This document shows, piece after piece, positions 36,678 through 46,835 of a DNA stretch of 64,000 nt. Both the position numbers and the translations under genes were made by a program. Source of the stretch: Micromonospora pisi. Its GTDB lineage: Bacteria; Actinomycetota; Actinomycetes; Mycobacteriales; Micromonosporaceae. Positions within the stretch are counted from its first letter, which is position 1; each line of letters opens with the position of its first letter. The notes below the pieces were generated by a model, which was not told the DNA's origin, did not search any database, and saw only the letters and a list, made by a program, of their open reading frames with translations. The stretch lies in contig NZ_RBKT01000001.1 in NCBI RefSeq assembly GCF_003633685.1, positions 5,270,001 through 5,334,000 of the forward strand, written 5' to 3'.

Positions 36678-38207
36678 TCAGGCGGGCTGGAGGCGGGGCT
36701 CCAGCCAGCCGGTGTCGATCAGGTGCGCCAGCACCGTCTGGATCGCCTCCTCGACCGTCGACTGGCTGGTGTCCAGCACCAGGTCGGCGTCGGTCGGCTC
36801 CTCGTACGGGTCGTCGATCCCGGTCATCCCGACAATCTGGCCGGCCCGGGCCCGCGCGTACAGGCCCTTGCGGTCCCGCTGCTCGCAGACCTCCAGCGGA
36901 GTCGCCACGTGGATCAGCAGGAAACCCGCACCGGCCGCCTGGGCCATCTTCCGGGCGGTCGCCCGCGCCTGGGCGTACGGCGCGATCGGGCAGCAGAGCG
37001 CCAGGCCGCGGTGCCGTGCCACCTCCGCCGCGACCCAACCGATCCGGCGTACGTTCAGATCCCGGTCGGCCTTGCCGAAACCGAGCCCGGCGGAGAGCTC
37101 CCGGCGCACCACGTCCCCGTCGAGCAGGGTGACCGTCCGGTCTCCGCTCTCCCGGAGCACGTCGGCCAGCCCACGCGCGACCGTCGACTTGCCGGAACCG
37201 GACAGACCGGTGAAGAAAACCACCACCCCGCGATGCCGACGGGGCGGCCGGGCCCGTGCCAGCTCACGGGCGACCGCCGGGGGCGTGTGCCACTCGGGCA
37301 GCGGGAAGCCCCGGTCCAGCAGGTCGTCGATCTCCTCCGGGCGCAGCGCCAGCCGCCGGTTGCGCGGCGGGATGTCGTCCCGCCACCGCCACTGCCCGTC
37401 CCGGTTGTCGTAGGCCAGCTCACGCGGGACCAGCACCCGCAGGCCGGGGCCGGAAAGCATCTCACCGGTGGAGAGGAGATGGGTCACGCCGTACGCGGCG
37501 GCGACCCGGGCGCGCAGCAACGCGTCCCGGATCTCGTCCCCCCGCCCGGCCATCGGAATGGCGACCAGGGTCGCCGGTGGCATCCGGTCACGGGCCGCGA
37601 AGACGCTCCGGACCAGCACCTCCGGCGGCAGACCGTCCGGATTCGCCTCGGTGACCGGGATCAGGATGAGCAGGTGCGCGGCGAGGGTCCGGGCCGCGTG
37701 CGCGATCTGCGCCAACTGCGGGCGGTGCAACGGCCGGTCGGTGATCACACCCAGCACCCGGCCGGGCGGCAGCAGTTCGCGTACCTCGGTGGGAGAGCGG
37801 CGCAGCCGCTGGAACGGCCCGTGCCCGCCGTCACCGAGCGGGCGGACCCCGCCGCCGACGCCGTACATGCCGTCACGGGTGGGCCAGAGGTCGGTCGCCT
37901 CCAGCAACGCCACCGGGGCGTCCTCCAGATCGGTGAGGACCAGGGCGCGCTGCAACGGGTTGGCGAGATCCAGCCCCTCGGCCACCCTCGCCGGCACGGT
38001 GAGGGTGACCGGAACCGGCCACGGGGTGCCGTCGACGAGCCGGCCCCGACGGGCCAGCGCGGCCAGGTCGGCCCGGCCCAGGAAGCCGCTCAGCGGCGCG
38101 TACGCCCCGCTGAGCAGCAGTTCGAGATCGGCCAGTTCGTGCGGGCGCGGCGTGTACGCCGGCGCGTCCCGCAGCACCTCATCGGGTAGCACCCAACCGT
38201 TGCTCAT
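36678..38207 (-). CDS. APS kinase fused to a degenerate ATP-sulfurylase domain
   Basis: A 509-residue fusion. The C-terminal third is adenylylsulfate kinase, which makes PAPS: P-loop GLSGSGKST (about residue 335), LLDGDVVRRELSAGLGF, and the IAPYAQAR and KGLYARARAG segments. The N-terminal 310 residues match ATP sulfurylase (PUA-like start, then the nucleotidyltransferase core), but the catalytic NPxHxxH is changed to RPLHRPQ near residue 158 and the GRDHAG loop is missing (LSTGEML instead). The first domain is therefore probably inactive in ATP sulfurylation. ATG 38207. No cysD/cysN neighbour is seen. It may serve sulfation rather than cysteine synthesis (inference). Confidence 0.85.
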   Translation of the reverse strand: MSNGWVLPDEVLRDAPAYTPRPHELADLELLLSGAYAPLSGFLGRADLAALARRGRLVDGTPWPVPVTLTVPARVAEGLDLANPLQRALVLTDLEDAPVALLEATDLWPTRDGMYGVGGGVRPLGDGGHGPFQRLRRSPTEVRELLPPGRVLGVITDRPLHRPQLAQIAHAARTLAAHLLILIPVTEANPDGLPPEVLVRSVFAARDRMPPATLVAIPMAGRGDEIRDALLRARVAAAYGVTHLLSTGEMLSGPGLRVLVPRELAYDNRDGQWRWRDDIPPRNRRLALRPEEIDDLLDRGFPLPEWHTPPAVARELARARPPRRHRGVVVFFTGLSGSGKSTVARGLADVLRESGDRTVTLLDGDVVRRELSAGLGFGKADRDLNVRRIGWVAAEVARHRGLALCCPIAPYAQARATARKMAQAAGAGFLLIHVATPLEVCEQRDRKGLYARARAGQIVGMTGIDDPYEEPTDADLVLDTSQSTVEEAIQTVLAHLIDTGWLEPRLQPA

Positions 38208-38416
38208 CGCACCCCCAACTGCCCGACCGGCACACAGTTTCTCAGTCGACCGTCGATCGGTCGAGAGTGCCACCCCTCTCGACGTCCAGAAATGATCGAC
38301 AATTCGACGCCGGGCGGCCATTCGACCCGGCGTGGGACGCCCCCTAGTGGCCCGGACAGCGTTATCCCAGGGAAGGTCCAGGGTGTTCCGGGGACCCCCG
38401 AGCTGGCGTTCGGGCC

Positions 38417-38422
38417 TACGCT
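38417..38422 (+). promoter_or_regulatory. Putative -10 hexamer of the ABC-2 exporter operon, leaderless mRNA
   Basis: TACGCT ends 7 bases before the GTG at 38430, with no ribosome site between. Confidence 0.55.
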
Positions 38423-38429
38423 GAGCCGC

Positions 38430-39350
38430 GTGACACTGATCGCGACCCAGTCGCTCACCAAAACGTACGGCAATGGGGTGAAAGCCCTTGCCGATCTCAC
38501 CGTGACGGTCGAGCCGGGCATCATCGGTCTGGTCGGCGCCAACGGTGCCGGCAAGTCGACCTTCATCAAGATCCTGCTCGGTCTGCTCGCACCGACGGCC
38601 GGTCAGGTCCAGGTGCTCGGCCTCGATCCCACGGTGGAGAGCCACGCGATCCGGGCCCGGGTCGGCTACATGCCCGAACACGACTCGCTCCCGCCCGACC
38701 TGTCGGCGGCCGAGTTCGTCACCCACCTGGGGCGGATCAGCGGCCTGCCGCGTACGGTCGCCCGCGAGCGGGCCTCGGAGGCACTGCGCCACGTCGGCCT
38801 CTACGAGGAGCGGTACCGGCAGATCGGCGGCTACTCCACCGGCATGAAGCAGCGGGTCAAGCTCGCCCAGGCGCTGGTCCACGACCCCGACCTGCTGCTG
38901 CTGGACGAACCGACAAACGGTCTCGATCCGGCCGGCCGGGACGCGATGCTCGGCCTGGTCCAGCGGATCGGCACCGAGTTCGGCATCTCGGTGCTGGTCT
39001 GCTCGCACCTGCTCGGCGAGGTCGAGCGGATCTGCGACTCGCTGGTCGCGATCGACGGTGGGCACCTGCTCCGCTCGGACAACATCACCGCGATGACCAC
39101 GGCGATCGACGTACTCGCGGTCGAGGTGAGCGAGGGGACCGAACTGCTCGCCGCCCGGCTCGCCGAACTCGACCTGCCGGTCCGCCACGAGGACCGGATG
39201 CTCCTGGTCCGGCTCGACGACGACCGCACGTACGACCTGATCCTGACCGCGGTCGCCGAACTGGACCTGCCGCTGCACCGGCTCGACCAGCGCCGGCACC
39301 GCGTCTCCGAGCTGTTCGCCACCCGGGAGACGACCAATGCCCACGCCTGA
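38430..39350 (+). CDS. ABC transporter ATP-binding protein (ABC-2 exporter, first ATPase)
   Basis: A 306-residue ATPase. Walker A GANGAGKST with Lys42, signature YSTGMKQRVKLAQAL, Walker B LLLLDEPTNGLDP, switch VCSHLL. The C-terminal 80 residues form the small extra domain of DrrA/NatA-like exporter ATPases. GTG at 38430 is chosen over the earlier frame opening at 38292, because of the leaderless promoter and domain start. It overlaps the permease gene by 14 bases; the cluster holds two ATPases and two permeases. Confidence 0.9.
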   Translation: MTLIATQSLTKTYGNGVKALADLTVTVEPGIIGLVGANGAGKSTFIKILLGLLAPTAGQVQVLGLDPTVESHAIRARVGYMPEHDSLPPDLSAAEFVTHLGRISGLPRTVARERASEALRHVGLYEERYRQIGGYSTGMKQRVKLAQALVHDPDLLLLDEPTNGLDPAGRDAMLGLVQRIGTEFGISVLVCSHLLGEVERICDSLVAIDGGHLLRSDNITAMTTAIDVLAVEVSEGTELLAARLAELDLPVRHEDRMLLVRLDDDRTYDLILTAVAELDLPLHRLDQRRHRVSELFATRETTNAHA

Positions 39351-40211
39351 ACCGAGAACCGCCCCCGGCGGGGTCATCCACGACATCGGCTACCAGCGGT
39401 ACGAGGGGCCACGGCTCGGCCGGCGGCACATCTTCGGCGCGCTCTACCTGCACAGCCTCCGTACCGCCTTCGGGCTCGGGCGCAGCGCCAAGGCGAAGAT
39501 CTTCCCGCTGCTCATCATGAGCGTCATCGGGGTGGTCGCCGTGGTGCTCACCGCGATCCGGGTGCAGACCGGGCAGGCCCCGGTCAGCTACGCGCAGTTC
39601 CCCGAGACGCTCACCATCCTGATCGTCTTCTTCTGCGCGGCGGTCTCCCCGGAACTGGTCAGCCGGGACCTGCAGAACGGTGTGCTGCCGCTCTACTTCG
39701 CCCGACCGCTGGAACGCACGGACTACGCGCTCGCCAAGCTGGGCGCGTTGGTCACCGCGACCTTCCTGCTGCTGGCCGTGCCGCTCACGGTGATGTTCGC
39801 CGGGGCCGCCTTCTCCGCCGCCAACCTCTCCGGGGTGTGGCGGGAGTTCGGCGACTACCTGCCCGCGTTGCTCTACGCGGGGCTGCACGCGGTGGTCTTC
39901 TCCTCGGTGGCGGTGCTGGTCGCCTCCCTGGTCAAGCGCCGGGCGGTGGCCGCCGCGGCGGTGGTCGCGGCCTTCCTGGTGACCACTCCGGTGCAGGGTG
40001 TGCTGCTGGTGCTGCCGTACCAGACCACCTCCGAGCTCTCCGGCCTGGTCAACCCGGCCAGTCTGGTCGCCGGGGTCGGCGACTGGCTCTTCGAGAAGTC
40101 GAACGTGCTCGGCATCGGCGGATTCGGCCCGCTCTACGGTCTGGTCACCGTCGCCCTGGTCGCCGGCTGTGTCGCCCTGCTCTTCGCCCGCTACCGGAAG
40201 GTTGCCCGCTC

Positions 40212-40215
<4 letters not shown>
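39337..40215 (+). CDS. ABC-2 type permease (first)
   Basis: A 292-residue membrane protein with about six helices (SVIGVVAVVLTAI; FFCAAVSPELVSRDLQNGVLPLYF region typical of ABC-2 permeases; AAAVVAAFLVTTPV; LYGLVTVALVAGCVALLF). It overlaps both neighbours. Substrate unknown; such systems export lipids, drugs or polymers. Confidence 0.85.
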
Positions 40216-41123
<908 letters not shown>

Positions 41124-41124
41124 C

Positions 41125-41835
41125 ATGTCGACAATCTCCTGGATCACCACCCGGGGCCTCTTCGGTCGCCGCAGATTCCTGCTGCTGGTGCCCCTGCCGA
41201 TGCTGCTGGTGCTGCTGGCCGGCTTCTCCCGGGGGCTGGGCGCAGACGTCCACGAGTGGGCCCCGGTGGTGCTGGTCGGCCTCGGCCTGGCCGTCGTACT
41301 GCCGGTGATCTCGCTGATCGTCGGGACCGGTGTGCTCGGCAGCGAGATCGACGACGGCACGATCGTGCACATCCTCACCAAGCCGCTGCCCCGGTGGCAG
41401 ATCGTGCTGCCGAAGCTGGCCGTCGCGGCCGGGGTGAGCGCGCTGACCGTCGCGATCCCGCTCTACGTCGTCGGGGTGCTCGCCGACTCCGTACGTCTGG
41501 GGTTGGCCCTGGCGGCGGCGAGCGCGGTCGGCGCGCTGGCGTACTCGGCGGTGTTCGTGGCGCTGAGCCTGGTCACCCGACGTCCGGTCCTGCTCGGCCT
41601 GGTCTACGTGCTGATCTGGGAGGGGCTGCTGGGCAACTTCGTCGGCGGCACCCGGAACGTCTCGATCCAGCAGTACGTGATCACCCTGGCCGATCGGATC
41701 GCCCCCACCGACCTGCTGAACAGTCAGGTCTCCCTGCCGGTCTCGATCATCATGAGCGTCGTGTTCACGGGCGGTTGCACGCTCCTCGCCATCGACCGCC
41801 TCCGTTCCTTCAGCGTCGCTGGCGAAACCAGCTGA
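41125..41835 (+). CDS. ABC-2 type permease (second)
   Basis: A 236-residue membrane protein with six helices (LLVPLPMLLVLLAGF; VVLPVISLIVGTGVLGSEIDDGTIVHILTKPL-type segment; final VVFTGGCTLLAIDRL). GGTGGAGG lies 6 bases before the ATG. The palindrome at 41837-41891 starts right after the stop and likely ends the operon. Confidence 0.85.
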   Translation: MSTISWITTRGLFGRRRFLLLVPLPMLLVLLAGFSRGLGADVHEWAPVVLVGLGLAVVLPVISLIVGTGVLGSEIDDGTIVHILTKPLPRWQIVLPKLAVAAGVSALTVAIPLYVVGVLADSVRLGLALAAASAVGALAYSAVFVALSLVTRRPVLLGLVYVLIWEGLLGNFVGGTRNVSIQQYVITLADRIAPTDLLNSQVSLPVSIIMSVVFTGGCTLLAIDRLRSFSVAGETS

Positions 41836-41836
41836 G

Positions 41837-41891
41837 GATAAGGAAGGGCCCCTTATTAACGCTATGCGTTAATAAGGGGCCCTTCCTTATC
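41837..41891. repeat. Dispersed palindrome, copy 3 (AAGGAAGGGCCCC family), bidirectional terminator
   Basis: A 55-base element: 26-bp perfect arms and a 3-base loop (TAT). The arms share GATAAGGAAGGGCCCCTTAT with copies 1 and 2, but the inner part differs. It lies between converging genes and contains the stop codon of the minus-strand gene (41887-41889). Confidence 0.9.
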
Positions 41892-42957
41892 GGCGGCGCC
41901 ATGGGCGGATGCCTCGGCCCCGGATCGCGGTGGCGGCGAGGAGCAGGAGCAGGCCCGCCACGGACCAGAGCGCGAGCGTCAGGGCCGGCTGGGCGGTCGC
42001 GTCCGGGCCGAAGTAGACCACCGCCTTGACCAGGTCGGTGCCGAGCCCGGGGATGTTCCACAGGTGCATGTCCCGGAAGAAGTCCGGCAGGAACTCCGGC
42101 GCGGCGATCCCGCCCGAACCCGGATTTCCGAGCACCACCAACAGCAGGATGATCAGTCCGGTGCCGAGCAGGCCGAGCCAGCCCTGAGCCGCGGCGGCGG
42201 CCATCGAGGCGGCGAACGCGACAAGCGCACACGCGCCGACCAGGCTCGCGAACCGGGTGTGCCAGACGTCCAGGCCGGGTCCGGTGACCAGCGCGCCGGC
42301 CAGCCCGAGCAGGCCGGAATGGAGCGCCAGCCCGCCGACGCGGGCGCCGGCCCGGGCGAACGTACGCGGGGTGGTGCCGACGCGGATGCCGAGCACGGTC
42401 GAGCCGAGGTAGCCGCCGAGCACCAACCCGACCGCGAGGTAGAACGGGACCAGACCGCGTGGATCGGTGGGGGCGATCGGCACCGAGTCGCTGACCGTCA
42501 GCGGGGCCTGCCCCCGTTCCGCCGCCACCTGCACCATCTGGGTGATCACCTGGATTGCCGCCGGGCCGGCGGCGCTCGCTGTGACCAGGGTCAGTCCGGG
42601 CTTGCCGCCGGTGCTGGACGAGGCGAGTACGGCGTACACGTCGCGGCCGGCGAGGGCGTCGTCGGCGGCCGCGCGGTCGGCGTACTCGACGGGCTTGAGG
42701 GCCCTGTCCCGCTCGCGTACGGCAGCCAGCAGCGTCCGCGCCGGTTGGTCACTCCGGACCACCGCGACCGGTACGTCCTTCGGCGTCGGCTGGTGCAGCG
42801 CTCCCGCGTACGCGGCGATGAAGGCGGTGGCGATCACCAGGGTGCCGAAGAGCAGCACGGCACCACGGATCAGCGACCGCCGCCACGAGTCCGGGTCCGC
42901 GGGCTCGCCCCGGTGCCCCACCCTGCTGCTCCCGCGCGCCCCTGCCCCGTCAGCCAC
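41887..42957 (-). CDS. Membrane protein resembling the YhgE/Pip and ABC-2 permease group
   Basis: A 356-residue protein: one N-terminal helix (AVLLFGTLVIATAFIAAYAG), an extracytoplasmic domain of about 115 residues (DVPVAVVRSDQPART, YAVLASSS), then five or six helices in the C-terminal half. This plan is that of YhgE/Pip or DUF3533-like proteins, which are permease-like. GTG 42957; TACGCT ends 6 bases upstream, so the mRNA is probably leaderless. The stop codon lies inside the palindrome at 41837-41891. No partner ATPase is adjacent on this strand; substrate unknown. Confidence 0.75.
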   Translation of the reverse strand: MADGAGARGSSRVGHRGEPADPDSWRRSLIRGAVLLFGTLVIATAFIAAYAGALHQPTPKDVPVAVVRSDQPARTLLAAVRERDRALKPVEYADRAAADDALAGRDVYAVLASSSTGGKPGLTLVTASAAGPAAIQVITQMVQVAAERGQAPLTVSDSVPIAPTDPRGLVPFYLAVGLVLGGYLGSTVLGIRVGTTPRTFARAGARVGGLALHSGLLGLAGALVTGPGLDVWHTRFASLVGACALVAFAASMAAAAAQGWLGLLGTGLIILLLVVLGNPGSGGIAAPEFLPDFFRDMHLWNIPGLGTDLVKAVVYFGPDATAQPALTLALWSVAGLLLLLAATAIRGRGIRPWRRR

Positions 42958-42963
42958 CTGGTC

Positions 42964-42969
42964 AGCGTA
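42964..42969 (-). promoter_or_regulatory. Putative -10 hexamer, leaderless mRNA of the YhgE-like gene
   Basis: TACGCT on the minus strand ends 6 bases before the GTG at 42957. Confidence 0.5.
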
Positions 42970-43029
42970 TGAAAGGGATCTTCGCTCTGAGGTGTTTTCG
43001 CAGTTCGGGCAGGGGCGCCCGGGACCGGG

Positions 43030-45816
43030 TCAGCCGGTGTTGCGCATGCCGGCGGCGATGCCGTTGACCGTGGTGAGCAGTGCCCGTTCCAGTGCGGTGC
43101 CGTCGCCCGGGGCACGGCGGGCGCCCGGGGCGGTGGCGACCGCCCGTCCGGCGGCACCCGAGTCCCGGTACTGCCGCAGCAGCGCCACCTGGAGGTGGTG
43201 CAGCGGCTCCAGGTAGGTGTCCCGGACCGCGAGCGTGCGCTGGAGCACCGGGGAGTTCTCCAACAGGGCGGGCGAGGCGGTGATCGCCAGCACCTCACGC
43301 TTGGTCAGTTCGTACTCCTCGCGGATCACGTCGAAGATCGGCCGCAGCGGCTCGGGGACCAGGGTCTCCACGTAGCGGCGGGCGATGTTCAGATCCGTCT
43401 TGGAGAGCATCATCTCGACGTTGGAGAGGAACGTACGGAAGAAGTGCCAGTTCCGGTGCATCTCGGCGAGGATCTCCGCCCGGCCCGACTCGCGGGCGGC
43501 GGCCAGCCCGGAGCCGACCCCGAACCAGCCGGGCACGATCTGCCGGGTCTGGGTCCAGCCGAAGACCCACGGGATCGCCCGCAGGCCGCTCAGCCCGGCG
43601 CCGGTGTTCGGGCGCTTCGCCGGCCGGGAGCCGATGTTCAGCGCGCCGAGCAGTTCGGTCGGCGTCGACGCCCAGAAGTACGCGGGCAGGTCCGGGTTCT
43701 CCACCAGCGACCGGTACGACCGGTACGCCGAGTCGGAGACCAGTTCCATCGTCGCGTCCCAGCGTTCCAGCATCTCGGCGGGTTGCCGGGGATAGGTGTG
43801 CAGCAGGGCGCTCTGCAACACGGCGGCGAGCGTCAGTTCCAGGTTCTCCCGGGCCAGCGACGGCAGGGTGTACTTGTCCGAGATGACCTCGCCCTGCTCG
43901 GTCACCTTGATCGCCCCGTCGAGGGTGCCGTACGGCTGGGCCAGGATCGCCTCGTGCGTCGGGCCACCACCCCGGCCGACGGTGCCACCCCGGCCGTGGA
44001 AGAGGCGCAGTCGTACGCCGTGCCGGGCGGCCACGTCCCGCAGCGAGCGCTGGGCCCGGTGGATCGACCACTGGGAGGTGGTGATGCCCGCCTCCTTGTT
44101 CGAGTCGGAGTAGCCGAGCATCACCTCCTGCACGTCTCCGCGGGCGGTGACGATCGCCCGGTACGCGGGCAGTGAGAGCAGTTCGTCGAGGAGTTCCCCA
44201 CCGGCGTTCAGCTCGTCCGGGGTCTCCAGCAGCGGCACGAAACCGATCCGGGCCCGACCACTGTGTACGTCGACCAGCCCGGCCTCGCGGGCCAGCACCA
44301 CCGCCGCGAGCACGTCGTCGACGCCCATGGTCATGGAGATGATGTACGACTCGATGACCTCGGTGCCGAACCGTTCCTGGGCTTCCCGGATGGTGCCGAA
44401 GACGTCGAAGGTCTTCCGTGCCGCCTCGGTCAGCGGTGTGTCCATGTTGGACAGCGGACGCCGGCCGGTCAGCTCCTCGCTGAGCAGCTTGGTCCGCTCG
44501 GCCCGGCTCAGCGCCGCGTAGTCGGTGACCTCGCCGACCTGCTCGTAGAGCTGCCGGAGCACCACGTGGTGCGCCTCGGCGTGTTCGCGTACGTCCAGGG
44601 TCGCCAGGTGCAGCCCGAACGAGGCCACGGTCCGGATCGCCGAGGCGAGTCGACCGACGGCGGTGAGCTGACCGGAGTTGCGGGCCAGGGAGGCGCGCAT
44701 CAGCTCCAGGTCGGCGAGGAGTTCGGCGGAGCCCCGGTAGTCGCGGCCGGGTACGTGGGCGGTGCCCCGGGTCAGCCGCAGCCGGGTGTTGGCCAGCTTC
44801 GCCTTGATGCAGCGGGCCTTGAGCCGGTAGGGCTCCTCGGCGTTGACCCGGCGGAACCGGGCGGCCACCTCGGGCAGCGCGTCGAGGTCGGTGGCGAGGC
44901 TGGCGGAGAGGTCGAGCGATACCCCGCGCAGCCGACGGGAGACCGAGATTTCGTTGATCAGCGACTCCATCGCCGCCTCGGTCGCCTGGATGCCGTGGTG
45001 GTACTGGATGACCAGGACCTCGCGGGTGACGTGCGGGGTGACGAAGGGGTTGCCGTCCCGGTCGCCGCCGATCCAGGTGCCGAAGGTCAGCGGGCGGGCG
45101 GTCGGGGAGGTCTCCACCCCGAGCGAGCGCAGCGTGTCGGCGAGGTCGTCGAGGACCTGCGGGGCGGCGGCGGCGTACAGGTCGCGCAGGTAGTAGATGG
45201 CGTTGCGGGCCTCGTCGGTCGGGTCCGGCCGGTCGAGCCGCAGCTCGTCGGTCTGCCACATCAGGTCGAGCAGTTCGGCCAGCCGCCGGTTGGTGGGCCC
45301 CTCGTCGCTGGCGCCGTAGAGCACCGCGGCGGCGGTCTCGGCGTCGAGTTCGTCCGCGACCGCACGCAGCTTGGTCAGGATGGAGCGGCGGGCGGCCTCG
45401 GTCGGGTGGGCGGTGAAGACCGGCCGTACGGCGAGCCGCCGGGCCGCCGCGGCGATCTCCTCGGCCGGCACCCCGCGCTCGGCGATCAACTTTGCCGCCT
45501 GGTCCAACCAGCCGCCCTGGGTGGCCCGCTGCCGGCGCAGGTCCCGCGAGCGGTGCACCTGTTCGGTGATGTTGGCCAGGTGGAAGTAGGTGGAGAAGGC
45601 GCGGGCCAGCTTGGTCCCGGTGGTCACGTCCATCGCGCCGAGCCGCAGGGCCGCGGCCTCGGGGTCGGAGCGGACCAGGGCGCGGATCTCCTCGACCAGG
45701 TCGAGCAGCGGCGGGCCTTCCTGGCGGGCGAGGGTCTGCCCGAGCAGGGTGCCGAGCCGGCGGATGTCCGCCCGGAGGGCCGCGTCGGGTCCATCGTGAT
45801 CATGCTGGTCGGTCAC
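43030..45816 (-). CDS. ppc: Phosphoenolpyruvate carboxylase
   Basis: A 928-residue anaplerotic enzyme that carboxylates PEP to oxaloacetate. Catalytic motifs: [11 protein letters not shown] (about residue 140), [24 protein letters not shown], and the C-terminal NTG, the last three residues of the family and part of the effector site. The GTG at 45816 is chosen since AAGGAG lies just ahead; the frame opens at 45861. A 14-base perfect palindrome lies in the upstream region. Confidence 0.96.
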   Translation of the reverse strand: MTDQHDHDGPDAALRADIRRLGTLLGQTLARQEGPPLLDLVEEIRALVRSDPEAAALRLGAMDVTTGTKLARAFSTYFHLANITEQVHRSRDLRRQRATQGGWLDQAAKLIAERGVPAEEIAAAARRLAVRPVFTAHPTEAARRSILTKLRAVADELDAETAAAVLYGASDEGPTNRRLAELLDLMWQTDELRLDRPDPTDEARNAIYYLRDLYAAAAPQVLDDLADTLRSLGVETSPTARPLTFGTWIGGDRDGNPFVTPHVTREVLVIQYHHGIQATEAAMESLINEISVSRRLRGVSLDLSASLATDLDALPEVAARFRRVNAEEPYRLKARCIKAKLANTRLRLTRGTAHVPGRDYRGSAELLADLELMRASLARNSGQLTAVGRLASAIRTVASFGLHLATLDVREHAEAHHVVLRQLYEQVGEVTDYAALSRAERTKLLSEELTGRRPLSNMDTPLTEAARKTFDVFGTIREAQERFGTEVIESYIISMTMGVDDVLAAVVLAREAGLVDVHSGRARIGFVPLLETPDELNAGGELLDELLSLPAYRAIVTARGDVQEVMLGYSDSNKEAGITTSQWSIHRAQRSLRDVAARHGVRLRLFHGRGGTVGRGGGPTHEAILAQPYGTLDGAIKVTEQGEVISDKYTLPSLARENLELTLAAVLQSALLHTYPRQPAEMLERWDATMELVSDSAYRSYRSLVENPDLPAYFWASTPTELLGALNIGSRPAKRPNTGAGLSGLRAIPWVFGWTQTRQIVPGWFGVGSGLAAARESGRAEILAEMHRNWHFFRTFLSNVEMMLSKTDLNIARRYVETLVPEPLRPIFDVIREEYELTKREVLAITASPALLENSPVLQRTLAVRDTYLEPLHHLQVALLRQYRDSGAAGRAVATAPGARRAPGDGTALERALLTTVNGIAAGMRNTG

Positions 45817-45842
45817 CGTGCGCTCCTTACGTGTTGTGCTAA

Positions 45843-45856
45843 GGACAGCGCTGTCC
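45843..45856. promoter_or_regulatory. 14-base palindrome upstream of ppc
   Basis: GGACAGCGCTGTCC, perfect, 27-40 bases before the ppc start. Possible operator; regulator unknown. Confidence 0.45.
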
Positions 45857-45921
45857 GACAAGGCTGATCGTATCCGCGCGAGGGGGGTTCTTAGGAGGGG
45901 GCCACCATATCCGAGTTTTCG

Positions 45922-46722
45922 TCACGCGGTCTCGGGTGCGGTGCCGGTGGCCGTACCTGCGTCGATCCGTTGCTCCAGCCGTTCCAGTCGGGCCACGATC
46001 GGCTGCAACTGCTGGGTGAGGGCGGCCTGGAGCGCGGCCGTCGCCTCGGTGCCGCCGCCGCCCGCCGGTCCGGCGCCCTGGGCCTGCGCCCGCAGGTGTA
46101 CGTAGCCGGCCAGTGCGGCGGTGACCGCGCGGCGGGTCAGCCGGTAGTCGGCGCCGAGGGCCCGCAGTACGTGACCGGCGGTCCCGTCCGGCTCGGCGAC
46201 CAGGCCGAGCAGCAGGTGCTCGCAGCCGACGTAGTTGTGGCCGAGCGAGGTGGCCTCGGTGACGGTCAGCTCCAGCGCGTTGGCGGCGGTCCGGCTGAAC
46301 CGCCGGCCACCGTCGCGGGCCCGGCTGCCGTCGCCGGCCCTCGGTTCCCTGGTTGCCTGCCGGGCCAGTTCGCGGCGGACCGCCTCGGGGTCGATCTCCA
46401 TCGCCTGGAGCACCTGGAGGGCGAGGTTCTGCCCCTCGGCCAGCATGCCGGCGAGGAGGTGTTCGGTGCCGAGGCTGGTCGCGCCCTCCTGGCCGGCCTG
46501 GGTGACACCGAGGGTGATGGCGGTCCGGGCCCGCGGGGTGAACTGGGTCAGGGCGGCGGTCGGGTCGTCCGCGTCGGTCTCGCCGAGGGTCGTCTCCCGG
46601 ATCGCGGTGACCCGGCGGACCGCCTGCTCCAGGGCGCGCTGGCAGATCGCGGAGACCGGCACGCCGGACTCCTTGACCGCCTCGGCCAGCTCGTCCGGCA
46701 GATACACGTTGATCTTCGGCAT
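45922..46722 (-). CDS. Ribbon-helix-helix protein with two Clp-N repeats
   Basis: A 266-residue protein. Residues 1-40 (KINVYLPDELAEAVKESGV, then SAICQRALEQAV) look like a ribbon-helix-helix DNA-binding domain. Two Clp-N repeats follow (about residues 58-125, with GTEHLLAGMLAEGQNLALQVL, and 140-205, with GCEHLLLGLVAEPDGTAGHVL), the substrate/adaptor-docking fold of ClpA/ClpC. There is no AAA+ ATPase. A C-terminal coiled-coil-like tail ends the protein. Such proteins may link DNA binding to the Clp protease; function is unproven. A GGGTTA half-site array covers its promoter, suggesting autoregulation. Confidence 0.85.
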   Translation of the reverse strand: MPKINVYLPDELAEAVKESGVPVSAICQRALEQAVRRVTAIRETTLGETDADDPTAALTQFTPRARTAITLGVTQAGQEGATSLGTEHLLAGMLAEGQNLALQVLQAMEIDPEAVRRELARQATREPRAGDGSRARDGGRRFSRTAANALELTVTEATSLGHNYVGCEHLLLGLVAEPDGTAGHVLRALGADYRLTRRAVTAALAGYVHLRAQAQGAGPAGGGGTEATAALQAALTQQLQPIVARLERLEQRIDAGTATGTAPETA

Positions 46723-46738
46723 GATGGCACCCCTTCTA

Positions 46739-46761
46739 GGGTTAGTGCGGGGTTATAACCC
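46739..46761. promoter_or_regulatory. Candidate RHH operator over the promoter of the RHH/Clp-N gene
   Basis: Three half-sites: GGGTTA at 46739-46744 and 46750-46755, and its inverse TAACCC at 46756-46761. The direct pair is spaced 11 bases, one helical turn, and the last two form a 12-base perfect palindrome GGGTTATAACCC. On the minus strand TATAAC within it could be the -10 box. It lies 17-39 bases before the start of the gene. Confidence 0.6.
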
Positions 46762-46823
46762 TCCGCTGCCCCCACCATACCCCGAGATAGGGAAAGGGGA
46801 AGCCCTCGGCCATGATCGATCGC

Positions 46824-46829
46824 TAGGGT
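46824..46829 (+). promoter_or_regulatory. Putative -10 hexamer, leaderless mRNA of the S66 peptidase gene
   Basis: TAGGGT ends 6 bases before the ATG at 46836. Confidence 0.55.
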
Positions 46830-46835
46830 GGGCTG

